Origin: Arthrobacter sp. Leaf141
GTDB lineage: Bacteria > Actinomycetota > Actinomycetes > Actinomycetales > Micrococcaceae
Direction: 5' to 3'
Length of the DNA stretch: 64,000 nt
NCBI RefSeq assembly: GCF_001424565.1
Contig: NZ_LMOL01000007.1
Coordinates: forward strand, 61,347-125,346
The translations under genes were made by a program, and so were the position numbers. This document shows positions 1-8,752 of the stretch, one piece after another (position 1 is the first letter of the stretch; each line of letters starts with the position of its first letter). Under the pieces are notes generated by a model. It saw nothing but the letters and a program-made list of their open reading frames with translations, made no database searches and had not been told where the DNA came from.

Positions 1-47
1 ATATCCCGTCCGGTCGATCACCGGACGCTTCGAGATTGGTCAGAGTT

Positions 48-1622
48 TTGAAACTTGAACTCAGAGGGATCACCAAACGCTTCGGCACCCTGATTGCCAA
101 CGACCACATCGACGTGGTGGTTGAGTCCGGCCAGATCCACTGTCTGCTCGGCGAAAACGGTGCCGGCAAATCCACCCTGATGAACGTCCTGTACGGGCTC
201 TACGAGCCCAGCGAAGGCGAGATCCTCGTCGACGACAAACCCGTCTCCTTCCGCGGCCCGGGTGATGCCATGGCTGCGGGCATCGGCATGGTGCACCAGC
301 ACTTTATGCTGGTGCCCGTCTTCACCGTTGCCGAAAACGTGGCCCTGGGCGCCGAGCCCACCAAGGCGGCCGGCTTCCTGAACCTGGACGAAACCCGGCG
401 CAGGATCCGGGAAATCTCGGACCAGTACGGTTTCGACGTGGACCCGGACGCCCTGGTGGAAGACCTGCCCGTCGGCGTCCAGCAGCGGGTGGAAATCATC
501 AAGGCCCTGGTACGCAACGCCAGCGTCCTGATCCTCGATGAGCCCACTGCCGTCCTGACACCACAGGAAACGGACGAACTCCTGGACATCATGCGCCAGC
601 TCAAGGCCGGCGGCACCTCCATCGTCTTCATCAGCCACAAGCTGCGCGAAGTGAAGGCCGTCTCCGATACCATCACCGTGATCCGGCGCGGAAAAGTGGT
701 GGGCACAGCGGATCCCGCAGCCTCCACCACCGAACTCGCCTCCATGATGGTGGGACGTGCGGTGAGCCTGACCCTGGACAAGGAGCCGGCCACACCGCAG
801 GAAACCACTTTCGAGGTCCGGGACCTGACGGTGATCGCCCCCAACGGCCAGCACATGGTGGACGGGCTCAGCTTCGACATCGCCCGCGGCGAGATCCTCG
901 CCGTCGCCGGAGTCCAGGGCAACGGCCAGACCGAACTGACCGAGGCAATCCTGGGCCTGCAGGACAGGGTTTCGGGATCCGTCACCCTTGACGGCAAGGA
1001 ACTCCTGGGCCGGTCCGTGAAGGACGTCCTCGGCGCCGGCGTCGGGTTTGTCCCGGAGGACCGCAAAGTGGACGGCCTCGTCGGTACCTTCTCCGTGGCG
1101 GAAAACCTGGTCCTCGACCTTTACGACAAGCCCCCCTACGCCAAGGGCATCAGCATGAGCCCGGCAAAGATCATGGAAAACGCCAAGGCACGGATCGGCG
1201 AATTCGACGTCCGCACCCCCTCCGCCGCTGCCGCCGCCGGCACCCTTTCCGGCGGCAACCAGCAGAAAGTGGTGATGGCCCGGGAGCTGTCCCGGCCGCT
1301 GCGCCTCTTCATCGCCTCCCAGCCCACCCGCGGCGTGGACGTGGGCTCCATCGAATTCCTGCACCGCCGCATCGTGGCCGAACGCGACCAGGGCACCCCG
1401 GTGATGATCGTCTCCACCGAGCTGGACGAGGTGATGGAACTCGCCGACCGCATCGCGGTGCTCTACAAGGGCAAGCTGGTGGGCATCGTCCCGGCCGGCA
1501 CCGGCAGGGACGTCCTTGGCCTCATGATGGCAGGCATCGCCCCCGGCGAACACACCGCCAGCCCGTCCACGGGCACCCAGCCCGCCGCCACCGCCGACAC
1601 CGAGGGAGGCGACCATGCCTGA
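48..1622 (+). CDS. Nucleoside-type ABC transporter ATP-binding protein (tandem ATPase)
   Basis: A tandem-ATPase subunit of about 524 residues that should energise import of nucleosides (YufO / simple-sugar family). The N-terminal cassette has Walker A GENGAGKST (about residues 35-43) and Walker B LILDEPTA. The C-terminal cassette has a degenerate Walker A (GVQGNGQTEL), a clean signature LSGGNQQK and the family-typical IASQPTRG in place of a normal Walker B. The TTG at 48 (MKLELRGITKRFG) matches the usual family N-terminus; an in-frame TTG at 36 is possible. It overlaps the first permease gene by 8 nt, so the genes are translationally coupled. The matching BMP-type lipoprotein is not in the window and is probably to the left. 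Substrate is inferred from the downstream cdd-deoA-add genes. Confidence 0.9.
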   Translation: MKLELRGITKRFGTLIANDHIDVVVESGQIHCLLGENGAGKSTLMNVLYGLYEPSEGEILVDDKPVSFRGPGDAMAAGIGMVHQHFMLVPVFTVAENVALGAEPTKAAGFLNLDETRRRIREISDQYGFDVDPDALVEDLPVGVQQRVEIIKALVRNASVLILDEPTAVLTPQETDELLDIMRQLKAGGTSIVFISHKLREVKAVSDTITVIRRGKVVGTADPAASTTELASMMVGRAVSLTLDKEPATPQETTFEVRDLTVIAPNGQHMVDGLSFDIARGEILAVAGVQGNGQTELTEAILGLQDRVSGSVTLDGKELLGRSVKDVLGAGVGFVPEDRKVDGLVGTFSVAENLVLDLYDKPPYAKGISMSPAKIMENAKARIGEFDVRTPSAAAAAGTLSGGNQQKVVMARELSRPLRLFIASQPTRGVDVGSIEFLHRRIVAERDQGTPVMIVSTELDEVMELADRIAVLYKGKLVGIVPAGTGRDVLGLMMAGIAPGEHTASPSTGTQPAATADTEGGDHA

Positions 1623-2970
1623 GAATCCCAAACCCCAACACGCAGCCGGCGAAACGCCGGAAACCGCTCCGGAGCAGACCGCAGCCGCGGCCGCCGTGGA
1701 CACCGCCGGCGGTGCCATGGAACCGTCTGCAGTCCCCGCCACCGCCCAAAGCGGGCAGCTTCCCGGCGGCCCGGACACCGTGCTCCGGAAAATCTTCACC
1801 GGCAGCGGGATGGTCTCCGTCCTGGCCGTCCTCCTGGCACTGGTCATTGGCGGCCTGTTGATCGCCAGCACCGACAAACAGGTCGCCGCCACGTCGACGT
1901 ACCTGTTCGCCCGGCCCGCCGACTTCCTGGCTGCGGTATGGAACGCAGCCACCCGGTCCTACATCGCACTGTTCCAGGGCTCGGTGTTCAACCCGCGCGG
2001 TAACACCGCCGCGGCCCAGTTCGCGCCGTTTACCGAAACCCTGACCATCGCCACGCCGCTCATCACGGCGGGCCTGGGCGTGGCCCTGGCCTTCCGGGCC
2101 GGGCTGTTCAACATCGGCGCGCAGGGCCAGATCATCATGGCCGGCATCCTGGCCGCCTGGGTGGGTTTCGCCCTGGACCTGCCGCTGGGCCTGCACCTGC
2201 TGCTGGTCCTTGTGGCAGGCATCATCGGCGGCGCGGTGTGGGGCGGACTGGTGGGCCTGCTCAAGGCCCGCACCGGCGCACATGAGGTGATCCTCACCAT
2301 CATGTTCAACTACATCGCCCTGTACTTCCTGCGCTACCTGCTGAACACCCCCGCGTTCCAGCGGCCGGGGGAGACCAACCCCATCTCACCCATCCTCGAA
2401 GCCAGCGCCGTGTACCCGCAGATCCTGGGCGGCCAGTTCCGCCTCCACCTGGGCTTTGTCCTGGCTATCGCCGCCACCGTCCTGGTGTGGTGGCTCCTCA
2501 ACCGCTCCACCGTGGGCTTTGAGTTCCGGGCCGTGGGCGCCAACCCCAAGGCTGCCCAGACCGCCGGCATTAACGTCTCCCGCGCCACCATCCTGGTGAT
2601 GGCCATCGCCGGTGGCCTCGCCGGCCTCTCCGGCGTGGCCCAGGTGGCCGGCACCGAGAAGGTCCTCACCGACGGCGTCGCCGCCACCTACGGGTTCGAC
2701 GCCATCACCGTGGCGCTGCTGGGGCGCTCGACGCCGTGGGGAACCTTCGCGGCCGGCCTGCTGTTCGGCGCCTTCCGCGCCGGGGCCGTCCAGATGCAGA
2801 TCCAGACCGGCACCCCTATTGACATCGTCCTGGTGGTCCAGTCCCTGATCGTCCTCTTCATCGCGGCACCGCCCCTGGTCCGCGCCGTCTTCGGACTGAA
2901 CCCGCGGCGGAAGAAACCCGCCCGCGCCGCCAAGTCCCGCCGCGCAGCCACCACCGGAGGTGCCGCATGA
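1615..2970 (+). CDS. Nucleoside ABC transporter permease 1 (YufP type)
   Basis: Integral membrane permease of 451 residues, BPD_transp_2 family as in simple-sugar and nucleoside importers. An Ala/Pro-rich cytoplasmic tail of about 55 residues precedes the first helix (VSVLAVLLALVIGGLLI). The family loop AGLFNIGAQGQIIMAG lies near residue 165, and EFRAVGANPKAAQTAGI is the cytoplasmic ATPase-coupling loop. The C-terminus is basic. Its ATG lies inside the end of the ATPase gene, and its stop overlaps the next permease start (ATGA). With the second permease it should form the heterodimeric channel. Confidence 0.9.
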   Translation: MPENPKPQHAAGETPETAPEQTAAAAAVDTAGGAMEPSAVPATAQSGQLPGGPDTVLRKIFTGSGMVSVLAVLLALVIGGLLIASTDKQVAATSTYLFARPADFLAAVWNAATRSYIALFQGSVFNPRGNTAAAQFAPFTETLTIATPLITAGLGVALAFRAGLFNIGAQGQIIMAGILAAWVGFALDLPLGLHLLLVLVAGIIGGAVWGGLVGLLKARTGAHEVILTIMFNYIALYFLRYLLNTPAFQRPGETNPISPILEASAVYPQILGGQFRLHLGFVLAIAATVLVWWLLNRSTVGFEFRAVGANPKAAQTAGINVSRATILVMAIAGGLAGLSGVAQVAGTEKVLTDGVAATYGFDAITVALLGRSTPWGTFAAGLLFGAFRAGAVQMQIQTGTPIDIVLVVQSLIVLFIAAPPLVRAVFGLNPRRKKPARAAKSRRAATTGGAA

Positions 2971-4292
2971 GCACAACAGTTTCCTCACCCAACCCGGGTA
3001 CCCCGCGGCCGGTAAACGCCGGACCGGGGGAGCGGGCAGCCGCGGTCTCCGCCAAACCCGTGGGCTGGCGCACGCCCGTCATCCTCGCCGCCTTCGCCCT
3101 GATCGCCCTGGTGTTTTTCGGGCTCATGGGTCCCAACCAAACGGCCAGCTTCGGCATCTCCACGGGCAGCGACTTCTTCCAGCTGCCGGCATTGGAGATC
3201 AACGCCTTCGCCGGCGGGCTGGTGCTGTCCATTGTGCTGCTGGCCCTGGCCGGCTATGCCGTCTACCTCAAGACCCAGGACCGGCCTGCCCCCGGCTGGC
3301 TCAACGTGGCCTTTATTGTCCTTTTCGTCGCAGCCTTCCTGATCTGGGTGGTGGGCGGTGCCCGCACCCCGGCCATCTCCCTGGCCGGCCTCATCGCCGG
3401 TTCCGTGACGCTGGCCGTGCCCCTGGTCTTCGGTTCCCTTTCCGGCGTGCTGTGTGAACGGGTGGGTGTGGTTAACATCGCCATCGAAGGCCAGCTGCTG
3501 GGCGGAGCCTTCACGGCCGCCATCGTGGCCACCATCACCCAGAACCCGTTCATCGGGCTCATCGCCGCGGCTGCCGCCGGCGCCGTGGTGTCCATGGTGC
3601 TCGCCGTCTTCAGCATCAAGTACGTGGTCAACCAGATCATCGTGGGTGTGGTGCTGAACGTCCTGGTCTCCGGCGTCACCGGCTTCCTGTTCAGCACCGT
3701 GATGCAGGCCAACAAGGCACAGTTCAACTCCCCGCCGGGACTGGACATCATCGAAATTCCGCTGCTGTCCGGCATCCCGATCATCGGGCCCATCCTGTTC
3801 CGCCAGTCCCTGGTGGGCTACCTGATGTACGCCGCCGTCCTGGTGGTGTGGGTGGGCCTGTTCAAGACCCGCTGGGGCCTGCGCGTCCGGGCCGTGGGCG
3901 AGCACCCGCAGGCCGCCGACACCCTGGGCATCAACGTCAACGCCACCCGGTTCTGGAACGTCACCCTCGGCGGTGCCGTGGCAGGCATCGGCGGCTCGTT
4001 CTTCACCCTGGTGGCCATCGACAGCTTCACCAAGGAAATCTCCGGCGGACGGGGCTTCATCGCCCTGGCCGCGCTGATCTTCGGCCGCTGGAACCCCATC
4101 GGGGCGTTCTTCGCAGCGCTGCTGTTCGGCTTCGCCGACAACCTGCAAAGCATCGTGACCATCATCGGCACCCCGGTGCCGAGCCAGTTCATGGCCATGC
4201 TGCCCTACCTGGTCACCGTCCTCGCCGTCGCCGGCCTGGTGGGCAAATCCAGGGGGCCGGCGGCCAGCGGCATCCCGTACGTTAAGGGTTGA
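2967..4292 (+). CDS. Nucleoside ABC transporter permease 2 (YufQ type)
   Basis: Second membrane permease, 441 residues, homologous to its upstream neighbour. It carries the equivalent conserved loop VGVVNIAIEGQLLGGAF and coupling loop RVRAVGEHPQAADTLGI. The N-terminal part has three extra hydrophobic segments before the core, which is common in YufQ-like subunits. It starts at an ATGA overlap with permease 1, so stoichiometric production is likely. Pairing with nucleoside catabolic genes immediately downstream supports a nucleoside rather than a sugar substrate; this is inference from context. Confidence 0.9.
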   Translation: MSTTVSSPNPGTPRPVNAGPGERAAAVSAKPVGWRTPVILAAFALIALVFFGLMGPNQTASFGISTGSDFFQLPALEINAFAGGLVLSIVLLALAGYAVYLKTQDRPAPGWLNVAFIVLFVAAFLIWVVGGARTPAISLAGLIAGSVTLAVPLVFGSLSGVLCERVGVVNIAIEGQLLGGAFTAAIVATITQNPFIGLIAAAAAGAVVSMVLAVFSIKYVVNQIIVGVVLNVLVSGVTGFLFSTVMQANKAQFNSPPGLDIIEIPLLSGIPIIGPILFRQSLVGYLMYAAVLVVWVGLFKTRWGLRVRAVGEHPQAADTLGINVNATRFWNVTLGGAVAGIGGSFFTLVAIDSFTKEISGGRGFIALAALIFGRWNPIGAFFAALLFGFADNLQSIVTIIGTPVPSQFMAMLPYLVTVLAVAGLVGKSRGPAASGIPYVKG

Positions 4293-4297
4293 CGGCC

Positions 4298-4705
4298 GTG
4301 GACAACGGAACGGCGGTGGACTGGGCCGCCCTGGAGCAGGCAGCGGTGGCGGCCATGGGCAACGCCTACGCCCCGTATTCGAAGTTCCCGGTGGGCGCCG
4401 CGGCGCTCACCGCGGACGGCCGGATTGTCAGCGGCTGCAACGTGGAGAACGCCAGCTACGGCCTGACCCTCTGCGCCGAGTGCGCGCTGGTGGGCAACCT
4501 GCACATGAGCGGCGGCGGCCGGCTCCGGGCGTTCTATTGCGTGGACGGCGCCGGCAACGTGCTGATGCCCTGCGGCCGCTGCCGGCAGCTGCTCTATGAG
4601 TTCCGGGCCCCGGACATGGAGCTTATGACCACTCACGGCATCAAAACCATGGACCAGGTGCTGCCAGACGCCTTCGGTCCCGAACACCTGGAGGAAACCC
4701 GGTGA
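4298..4705 (+). CDS. cdd: Cytidine deaminase
   Basis: Small tetrameric-type cytidine deaminase (135 residues) that converts cytidine and deoxycytidine to uridine and deoxyuridine in the cytosol. Zinc and catalytic motifs are visible: CNVENASYGLTLCAECALV (zinc Cys and the catalytic Glu of CAE) and PCGRCRQ (two more zinc Cys). The residue after the catalytic Glu is Cys where many homologues have Arg; as I recall, mycobacterial enzymes also read CAEC. The GTG at 4298 is preferred over the TTG at 4289 because TTAAGGG at 4282-4288 is 9 nt from the former and touches the latter. The gene overlaps deoA by 4 nt. Confidence 0.93.
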   Translation: MDNGTAVDWAALEQAAVAAMGNAYAPYSKFPVGAAALTADGRIVSGCNVENASYGLTLCAECALVGNLHMSGGGRLRAFYCVDGAGNVLMPCGRCRQLLYEFRAPDMELMTTHGIKTMDQVLPDAFGPEHLEETR

Positions 4706-6021
4706 CAGCGAACCGTACATCCGAAGCTTTCGACGCCGTTGACATCATCCGCGTCAAACGGGACAAAGGGACCCTGAGTCCCGAACAGATCGACTGGACC
4801 ATCGACGCCTATACCCGGGGCGCCATCGCCGATGAGCAGATGGCCGCCTTGAACATGGCCATCCTGCTCAACGGCATGGACCGGACCGAAATTGCCCGCT
4901 GGACGGCGGCCATGATCGCCTCCGGCGAGCGGATGGACTTCTCCAGCCTCCGGCGGCCCGACGGCGGCCTGAAGTACACCACCGACAAGCACTCCACCGG
5001 CGGTGTGGGGGACAAGATCACTCTTCCGCTGGCACCACTGGTGGCCGTTTTCGGCGTGGCTGTCCCGCAGCTCTCCGGCCGCGGCCTGGGACACACCGGC
5101 GGCACCCTGGACAAGCTGGAGGCGATTCCGGGTTGGCGGGCGGACCTGAGCAACGCGGAGATGCTGGCCCAGCTGCAGGATGTGGGGGCCGTGATCTGCG
5201 CTGCGGGTGCCGGCCTGGCCCCTGCCGACAAAAAGCTGTATGCCCTGCGGGACGTGACGGGTACCGTGGAGGCGATTCCGCTGATCGCCTCCTCGATCAT
5301 GAGCAAAAAAATCGCCGAGGGCACCGGGTCCCTGGTCCTGGACGTCAAGGTGGGCAGCGGCGCGTTTATGAAGGACGAGGCCACCGCCCGCGAACTCGCC
5401 GAGACCATGGTGGCGCTGGGCAAGGACGCCGGAGTCAACACGGTGGCCCTGCTCACCAACATGAACACCCCGCTGGGGCTGACCGCCGGCAACGCCATCG
5501 AGGTGGCCGAGTCCGTGGAGGTGCTGGCCGGCGGCGGCCCCGCCGACGTGGTGGAGCTGACGGTCCGCCTGGCGGAGGAAATGCTGGCCTGCGCCGGCGT
5601 CCACAACGCCGACCCGGCGGCGGCACTCAAGGACGGCCGGGCCATGGACGTGTGGAACCGGATGATCCGGGCCCAGGGCGGCGATCCCGCCGCCAGGCTG
5701 CCGGAAGCCAGGGAGTCCGATGTCATCTACGCCCCCGCCGACGGTGTGCTGGTGGAACTGGATGCCCTGTCCGTCGGCGTCGCTGCCTGGCGCCTCGGTG
5801 CCGGCCGCGCCCGCAAGGAGGACGTGGTCCAGGCCGGAGCCGGGGTGCGGCTGCACGCCAAACCCGGCGCCCTGGTGCGTGCGGGGGAGCCGCTGATGAC
5901 GTTGCTCACCGACACGCCGGAACGGTTTGCCCGGGCCAGGGAAGCACTGGAACACGCAGTGGTCATCGCCCCGGAGGGCTCCCGGCCCGCGCAGCAGCTG
6001 ATCATCGACCGCATCGCGTAG
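4702..6021 (+). CDS. deoA: Thymidine phosphorylase
   Basis: Pyrimidine-nucleoside phosphorylase (439 residues) that splits thymidine or deoxyuridine with phosphate into base and 2-deoxyribose 1-phosphate. The glycosyltransferase family 3 signature is present: KHSTGGVGDKITLPLAPLVA near residue 95 and SGRGLGHTGGTLDKLEAIPG just after. A C-terminal PYNP domain follows (about residues 340-420). GTG start overlaps the cdd stop. In M. tuberculosis the cdd-deoA-add genes are likewise adjacent (Rv3315c-Rv3313c), supporting a shared salvage pathway with the upstream transporter. Confidence 0.94.
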   Translation: MTANRTSEAFDAVDIIRVKRDKGTLSPEQIDWTIDAYTRGAIADEQMAALNMAILLNGMDRTEIARWTAAMIASGERMDFSSLRRPDGGLKYTTDKHSTGGVGDKITLPLAPLVAVFGVAVPQLSGRGLGHTGGTLDKLEAIPGWRADLSNAEMLAQLQDVGAVICAAGAGLAPADKKLYALRDVTGTVEAIPLIASSIMSKKIAEGTGSLVLDVKVGSGAFMKDEATARELAETMVALGKDAGVNTVALLTNMNTPLGLTAGNAIEVAESVEVLAGGGPADVVELTVRLAEEMLACAGVHNADPAAALKDGRAMDVWNRMIRAQGGDPAARLPEARESDVIYAPADGVLVELDALSVGVAAWRLGAGRARKEDVVQAGAGVRLHAKPGALVRAGEPLMTLLTDTPERFARAREALEHAVVIAPEGSRPAQQLIIDRIA

Positions 6022-6027
6022 GGACCC

Positions 6028-6657
6028 ATGCAGGCCATCAACGATTTCATCCTCGCCGCCGCCGGACAACCGTGGGTCCTGGTGCTGGTCCTGGCGTGCT
6101 GCATCATCGATGGCTTCTTCCCGCCCATCCCCAGCGAGTCCGTGGTGGTGGGCCTGGCCGCGGTGGCTGCCACCGCGGACGTGCCCAACCCCTGGCTCCT
6201 GGTCCTGGTGGCGGGCCTCGGGGCGTTTGCGGGGGACAATATCGCCTACCTGCTGGGGCGGAAGGTGGGCGTGCAGCGCTGGGCCTGGATGCGCGGACCC
6301 CGCATGCAGAACGCGTTCCGGTGGGCCGGCCGTGAGCTTCGCAAACGCCCGGCCTCGCTGGTGCTGGTGGCCAGGTTTGTCCCCATCGGCAGGGTTGCCG
6401 TGAACCTCACCGCCGGAGCCACCCACTACCACCACCTGCGGTTCGTGGGCCTGACCGCGCTGTCGGCCACGCTGTGGGCCGGCTACTCCGTGGGCATCGG
6501 CCTGTTTTTTGGCCAGTGGTTCGAGGACAACCACCTGCTGGGGGCGGCCATCGCAATCGTCTGCGCCGTGGCCCTGGGTGTGGTGGTGGACCTGGTGATC
6601 AACAAGGTCCGGCGCAAGGCCCCCATGGTGGAACGGATGCGCGAACCGGAGGCGTAG
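6028..6657 (+). CDS. DedA-family membrane protein, copy 1
   Basis: Polytopic membrane protein of 209 residues in the DedA/VTT (SNARE-associated) family, whose members act in membrane homeostasis and lipid-carrier flipping. The family features are FPPIPSESVVVGLAA near residue 30, AGDNIAYLLGRKVG near residue 70 and ARFVPIGRVAVNL near residue 118, with hydrophobic helices between. It starts 6 nt after deoA and is probably in the same operon. It closely resembles the next gene in length, motifs and C-terminal layout, so the two are tandem paralogues. A role in nucleoside uptake is not evident. Confidence 0.85.
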   Translation: MQAINDFILAAAGQPWVLVLVLACCIIDGFFPPIPSESVVVGLAAVAATADVPNPWLLVLVAGLGAFAGDNIAYLLGRKVGVQRWAWMRGPRMQNAFRWAGRELRKRPASLVLVARFVPIGRVAVNLTAGATHYHHLRFVGLTALSATLWAGYSVGIGLFFGQWFEDNHLLGAAIAIVCAVALGVVVDLVINKVRRKAPMVERMREPEA

Positions 6658-6859
6658 GCCCCGCGCGGATCAGCCCCTGGGTGGAGGAGCTCGTGCCCCG
6701 GATATCACCCGCTGGGACGACGCCGCCGCGGGGCAGGCCGGGATACCGTTGGAACAGGTGTTCCGGGGCCGGGGCGTAGCGAACGACGTCCCGGCCGTGG
6801 GACACTTATTGCGATTTCTGCCGACGTTTTCGGCGACTGTCCCTGAGGAGCAAGTCCGC

Positions 6860-7576
6860 GTGGATTTCCTGAACCAAATGCTCGAGTCAGCAGCCGAGCA
6901 GCCGTGGATTTATCCTGTGCTCCTGGTCTTCTTTTTTGTTGACGGCTTCGCCACCATCCTGCCCAGCGAAACCGCCATTGTTGGCCTTTCGGCGCTGTCG
7001 CTCCACACCGGGCAGCCTAACCTGTGGATCCTCGGGGCCACGGCCCTCGTGGGCGCCATGGCCGGGGACAACATGGCGTACATGCTGGGCAAAAAGATCG
7101 GCCTGGACCGCTGGAGGTGGATGCGCCGGCCCAAGGTGAAAAAGATGTTTGGCTGGGCCCAGTATGAGCTGGATAAACGCGGCGCCGTGCTGATCTTCAC
7201 CGCCCGCTACATTCCCTGGGGCCGGGTGGCAGTGAACTATGTGGCGGGACAGACTGGTTTCCGGCACCGCACCTTCTTCTGGCTCGATGCCTTCGCCTGC
7301 GTCACCTGGGTGGGCTACTCGATCGGCATCGGGCTGCTCGCGGGCCAGTGGGTCCACCACAACCCGCTCCTCGGCGTTGGCATCGCCGTGGTCTTCGCCG
7401 TCCTGCTGGGCATCGTGATCGACCACGTGCTCCGCTGGTGGCACAAGCACCTGGCCCGCAACGACGCCCAGGGTGCCGACGCTGGAACCGATGGCCGCGG
7501 CGCCGGCGCCCCGGAGTCCGCCGGCGGATCCACCGGCATCCTGGCACCCACCCCGGGGGACGGCGCGGCCAAGTAG
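6860..7576 (+). CDS. DedA-family membrane protein, copy 2
   Basis: Second DedA/VTT protein, 238 residues, with the same motifs as copy 1 (ILPSETAIVGLSAL, AGDNMAYMLGKKIG, ARYIPWGRVAVNYVAG) and an added hydrophilic Ala/Gly-rich tail of about 35 residues. The GTG at 6860 is chosen because GAGGAG lies at 6845-6850 with 9 nt spacing; earlier in-frame starts would add unrelated residues. The 202-bp gap before it (6658-6859) holds no convincing gene. The conserved Arg of the A-R-Y-I-P-W-G-R segment is present in both copies. Confidence 0.85.
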   Translation: MDFLNQMLESAAEQPWIYPVLLVFFFVDGFATILPSETAIVGLSALSLHTGQPNLWILGATALVGAMAGDNMAYMLGKKIGLDRWRWMRRPKVKKMFGWAQYELDKRGAVLIFTARYIPWGRVAVNYVAGQTGFRHRTFFWLDAFACVTWVGYSIGIGLLAGQWVHHNPLLGVGIAVVFAVLLGIVIDHVLRWWHKHLARNDAQGADAGTDGRGAGAPESAGGSTGILAPTPGDGAAK

Positions 7577-7603
7577 CGGCTGGCTTTGCATCTCCGGCCA
7601 CCC

Positions 7604-7609
7604 TATGGT
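7604..7609 (+). promoter_or_regulatory. -10 box for leaderless add transcript
   Basis: TATGGT ends exactly 6 nt before the GTG at 7616, so the predicted transcription start coincides with the start codon. No Shine-Dalgarno sequence is seen. Confidence 0.5.
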
Positions 7610-7615
7610 TGGAAC

Positions 7616-8752
7616 GTGACTGAGCCTATTCTTGACGCTGCCCCTGCCCTCGATTTTGACCTGAAGAGCCTGCCCAAGGTTTCCCTGCATGACCACCTGG
7701 ACGGAGGACTCCGTCCGGCCACCATCATCGAGCTGGCGCAGGCCGCCGGCCACACCCTTCCTTCCACCGATCCTGTGGCCCTGGGTGAGTGGTTCCGCGA
7801 GTCGGCCGACTCCGGATCCCTGGTCCGCTACCTGGAAACGTTCGACCACACGGTTGCCGTGATGCAGACCGCCGAAGGCCTGTTCCGGGTCGCCAAGGAA
7901 TTCGTCGAAGACCTCGCGGACGATGGTGTGGTGTACGGCGAAGTCCGCTGGGCCCCCGAACAGCACCTGCAGCAGGGACTGTCCCTGGACGAAGCAGTGG
8001 AAGCCGTCCAGGAAGGCCTGGAAGCCGGCGTCGAAGCAGTCAGCGAAACGGGCCGGGAGATCCAGGTCGGCCAGCTGATCACCGCGATGCGCCACGCTGA
8101 CCGCGGCCAGGAGATCGCCGAGCTCGCCGTCAGGCACCGCAACCAGGGCGCCGTGGGCTTCGACATCGCCGGCGCCGAGGACGGCTTCCTGCCCGCACGC
8201 TTCAAGGACGCCTTCACCTACCTTGCCCAGCACAACTTCCCCGCCACCGTGCACGCCGGCGAAGCCGCCGGCCTGGAGAGCATCCAGTCGGCACTGGTGG
8301 ACGGCCGGGCCCTCCGGCTGGGCCACGGCGTGCGGATCGCCGAAGACATCACCGTGGAATTCGACGAGGACGACGACGCCGGGGACACCATCGGAATGGT
8401 GACCCTGGGCGACCTCTCCAGCTGGGTCCGCGACCGCGGCATCGCCCTGGAAATCTGCCCGTCCTCCAACCTGCAGACCGGCGCCATCTCCGGCTTCGGC
8501 GAGGGCATCGAGAGCCACCCGCTGGACATGCTGTACCAGCTGGGCTTCAACGTCACCATCAACACCGACAACCGGCTTATGAGCGGCGTTACGCTCACCG
8601 ACGAGTTCGACCTCCTGGTGGAGACGTTCGACTACGACCTCGATGACCTGCTGGAACTGACGCTCAACGCGGCCGAGGCCTCCTTCCTGCCCCTCGAGGA
8701 GAAGGAAGCGCTGGTGGAGTACATCAACGACGCCTACGCCAACCTTGGCTGA
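7616..8752 (+). CDS. add: Adenosine deaminase
   Basis: Zinc-dependent deaminase (378 residues) that converts adenosine and deoxyadenosine to inosine forms. Metal and catalytic elements are present: LHDHLDGGLRP (zinc His-x-His), VHAGE (zinc His and nearby Glu), LGHGVRI, CPSSN and NTDNRLMSG. The last motif keeps the zinc Asp but has Asn where classic enzymes have a second Asp; as I recall the mycobacterial enzyme shares this. GTG 7616 is chosen from the -10 box at the leaderless distance. The gene completes the salvage set with cdd and deoA, but its own promoter may give independent expression. Confidence 0.93.
   Translation: MTEPILDAAPALDFDLKSLPKVSLHDHLDGGLRPATIIELAQAAGHTLPSTDPVALGEWFRESADSGSLVRYLETFDHTVAVMQTAEGLFRVAKEFVEDLADDGVVYGEVRWAPEQHLQQGLSLDEAVEAVQEGLEAGVEAVSETGREIQVGQLITAMRHADRGQEIAELAVRHRNQGAVGFDIAGAEDGFLPARFKDAFTYLAQHNFPATVHAGEAAGLESIQSALVDGRALRLGHGVRIAEDITVEFDEDDDAGDTIGMVTLGDLSSWVRDRGIALEICPSSNLQTGAISGFGEGIESHPLDMLYQLGFNVTINTDNRLMSGVTLTDEFDLLVETFDYDLDDLLELTLNAAEASFLPLEEKEALVEYINDAYANLG

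Noticed and set aside
4633..6534. Open frame of 633 codons on the - strand under deoA and dedA1
   Set aside because: Antisense to genes with clear motifs and start sites; composition is typical of GC-skewed shadow frames.
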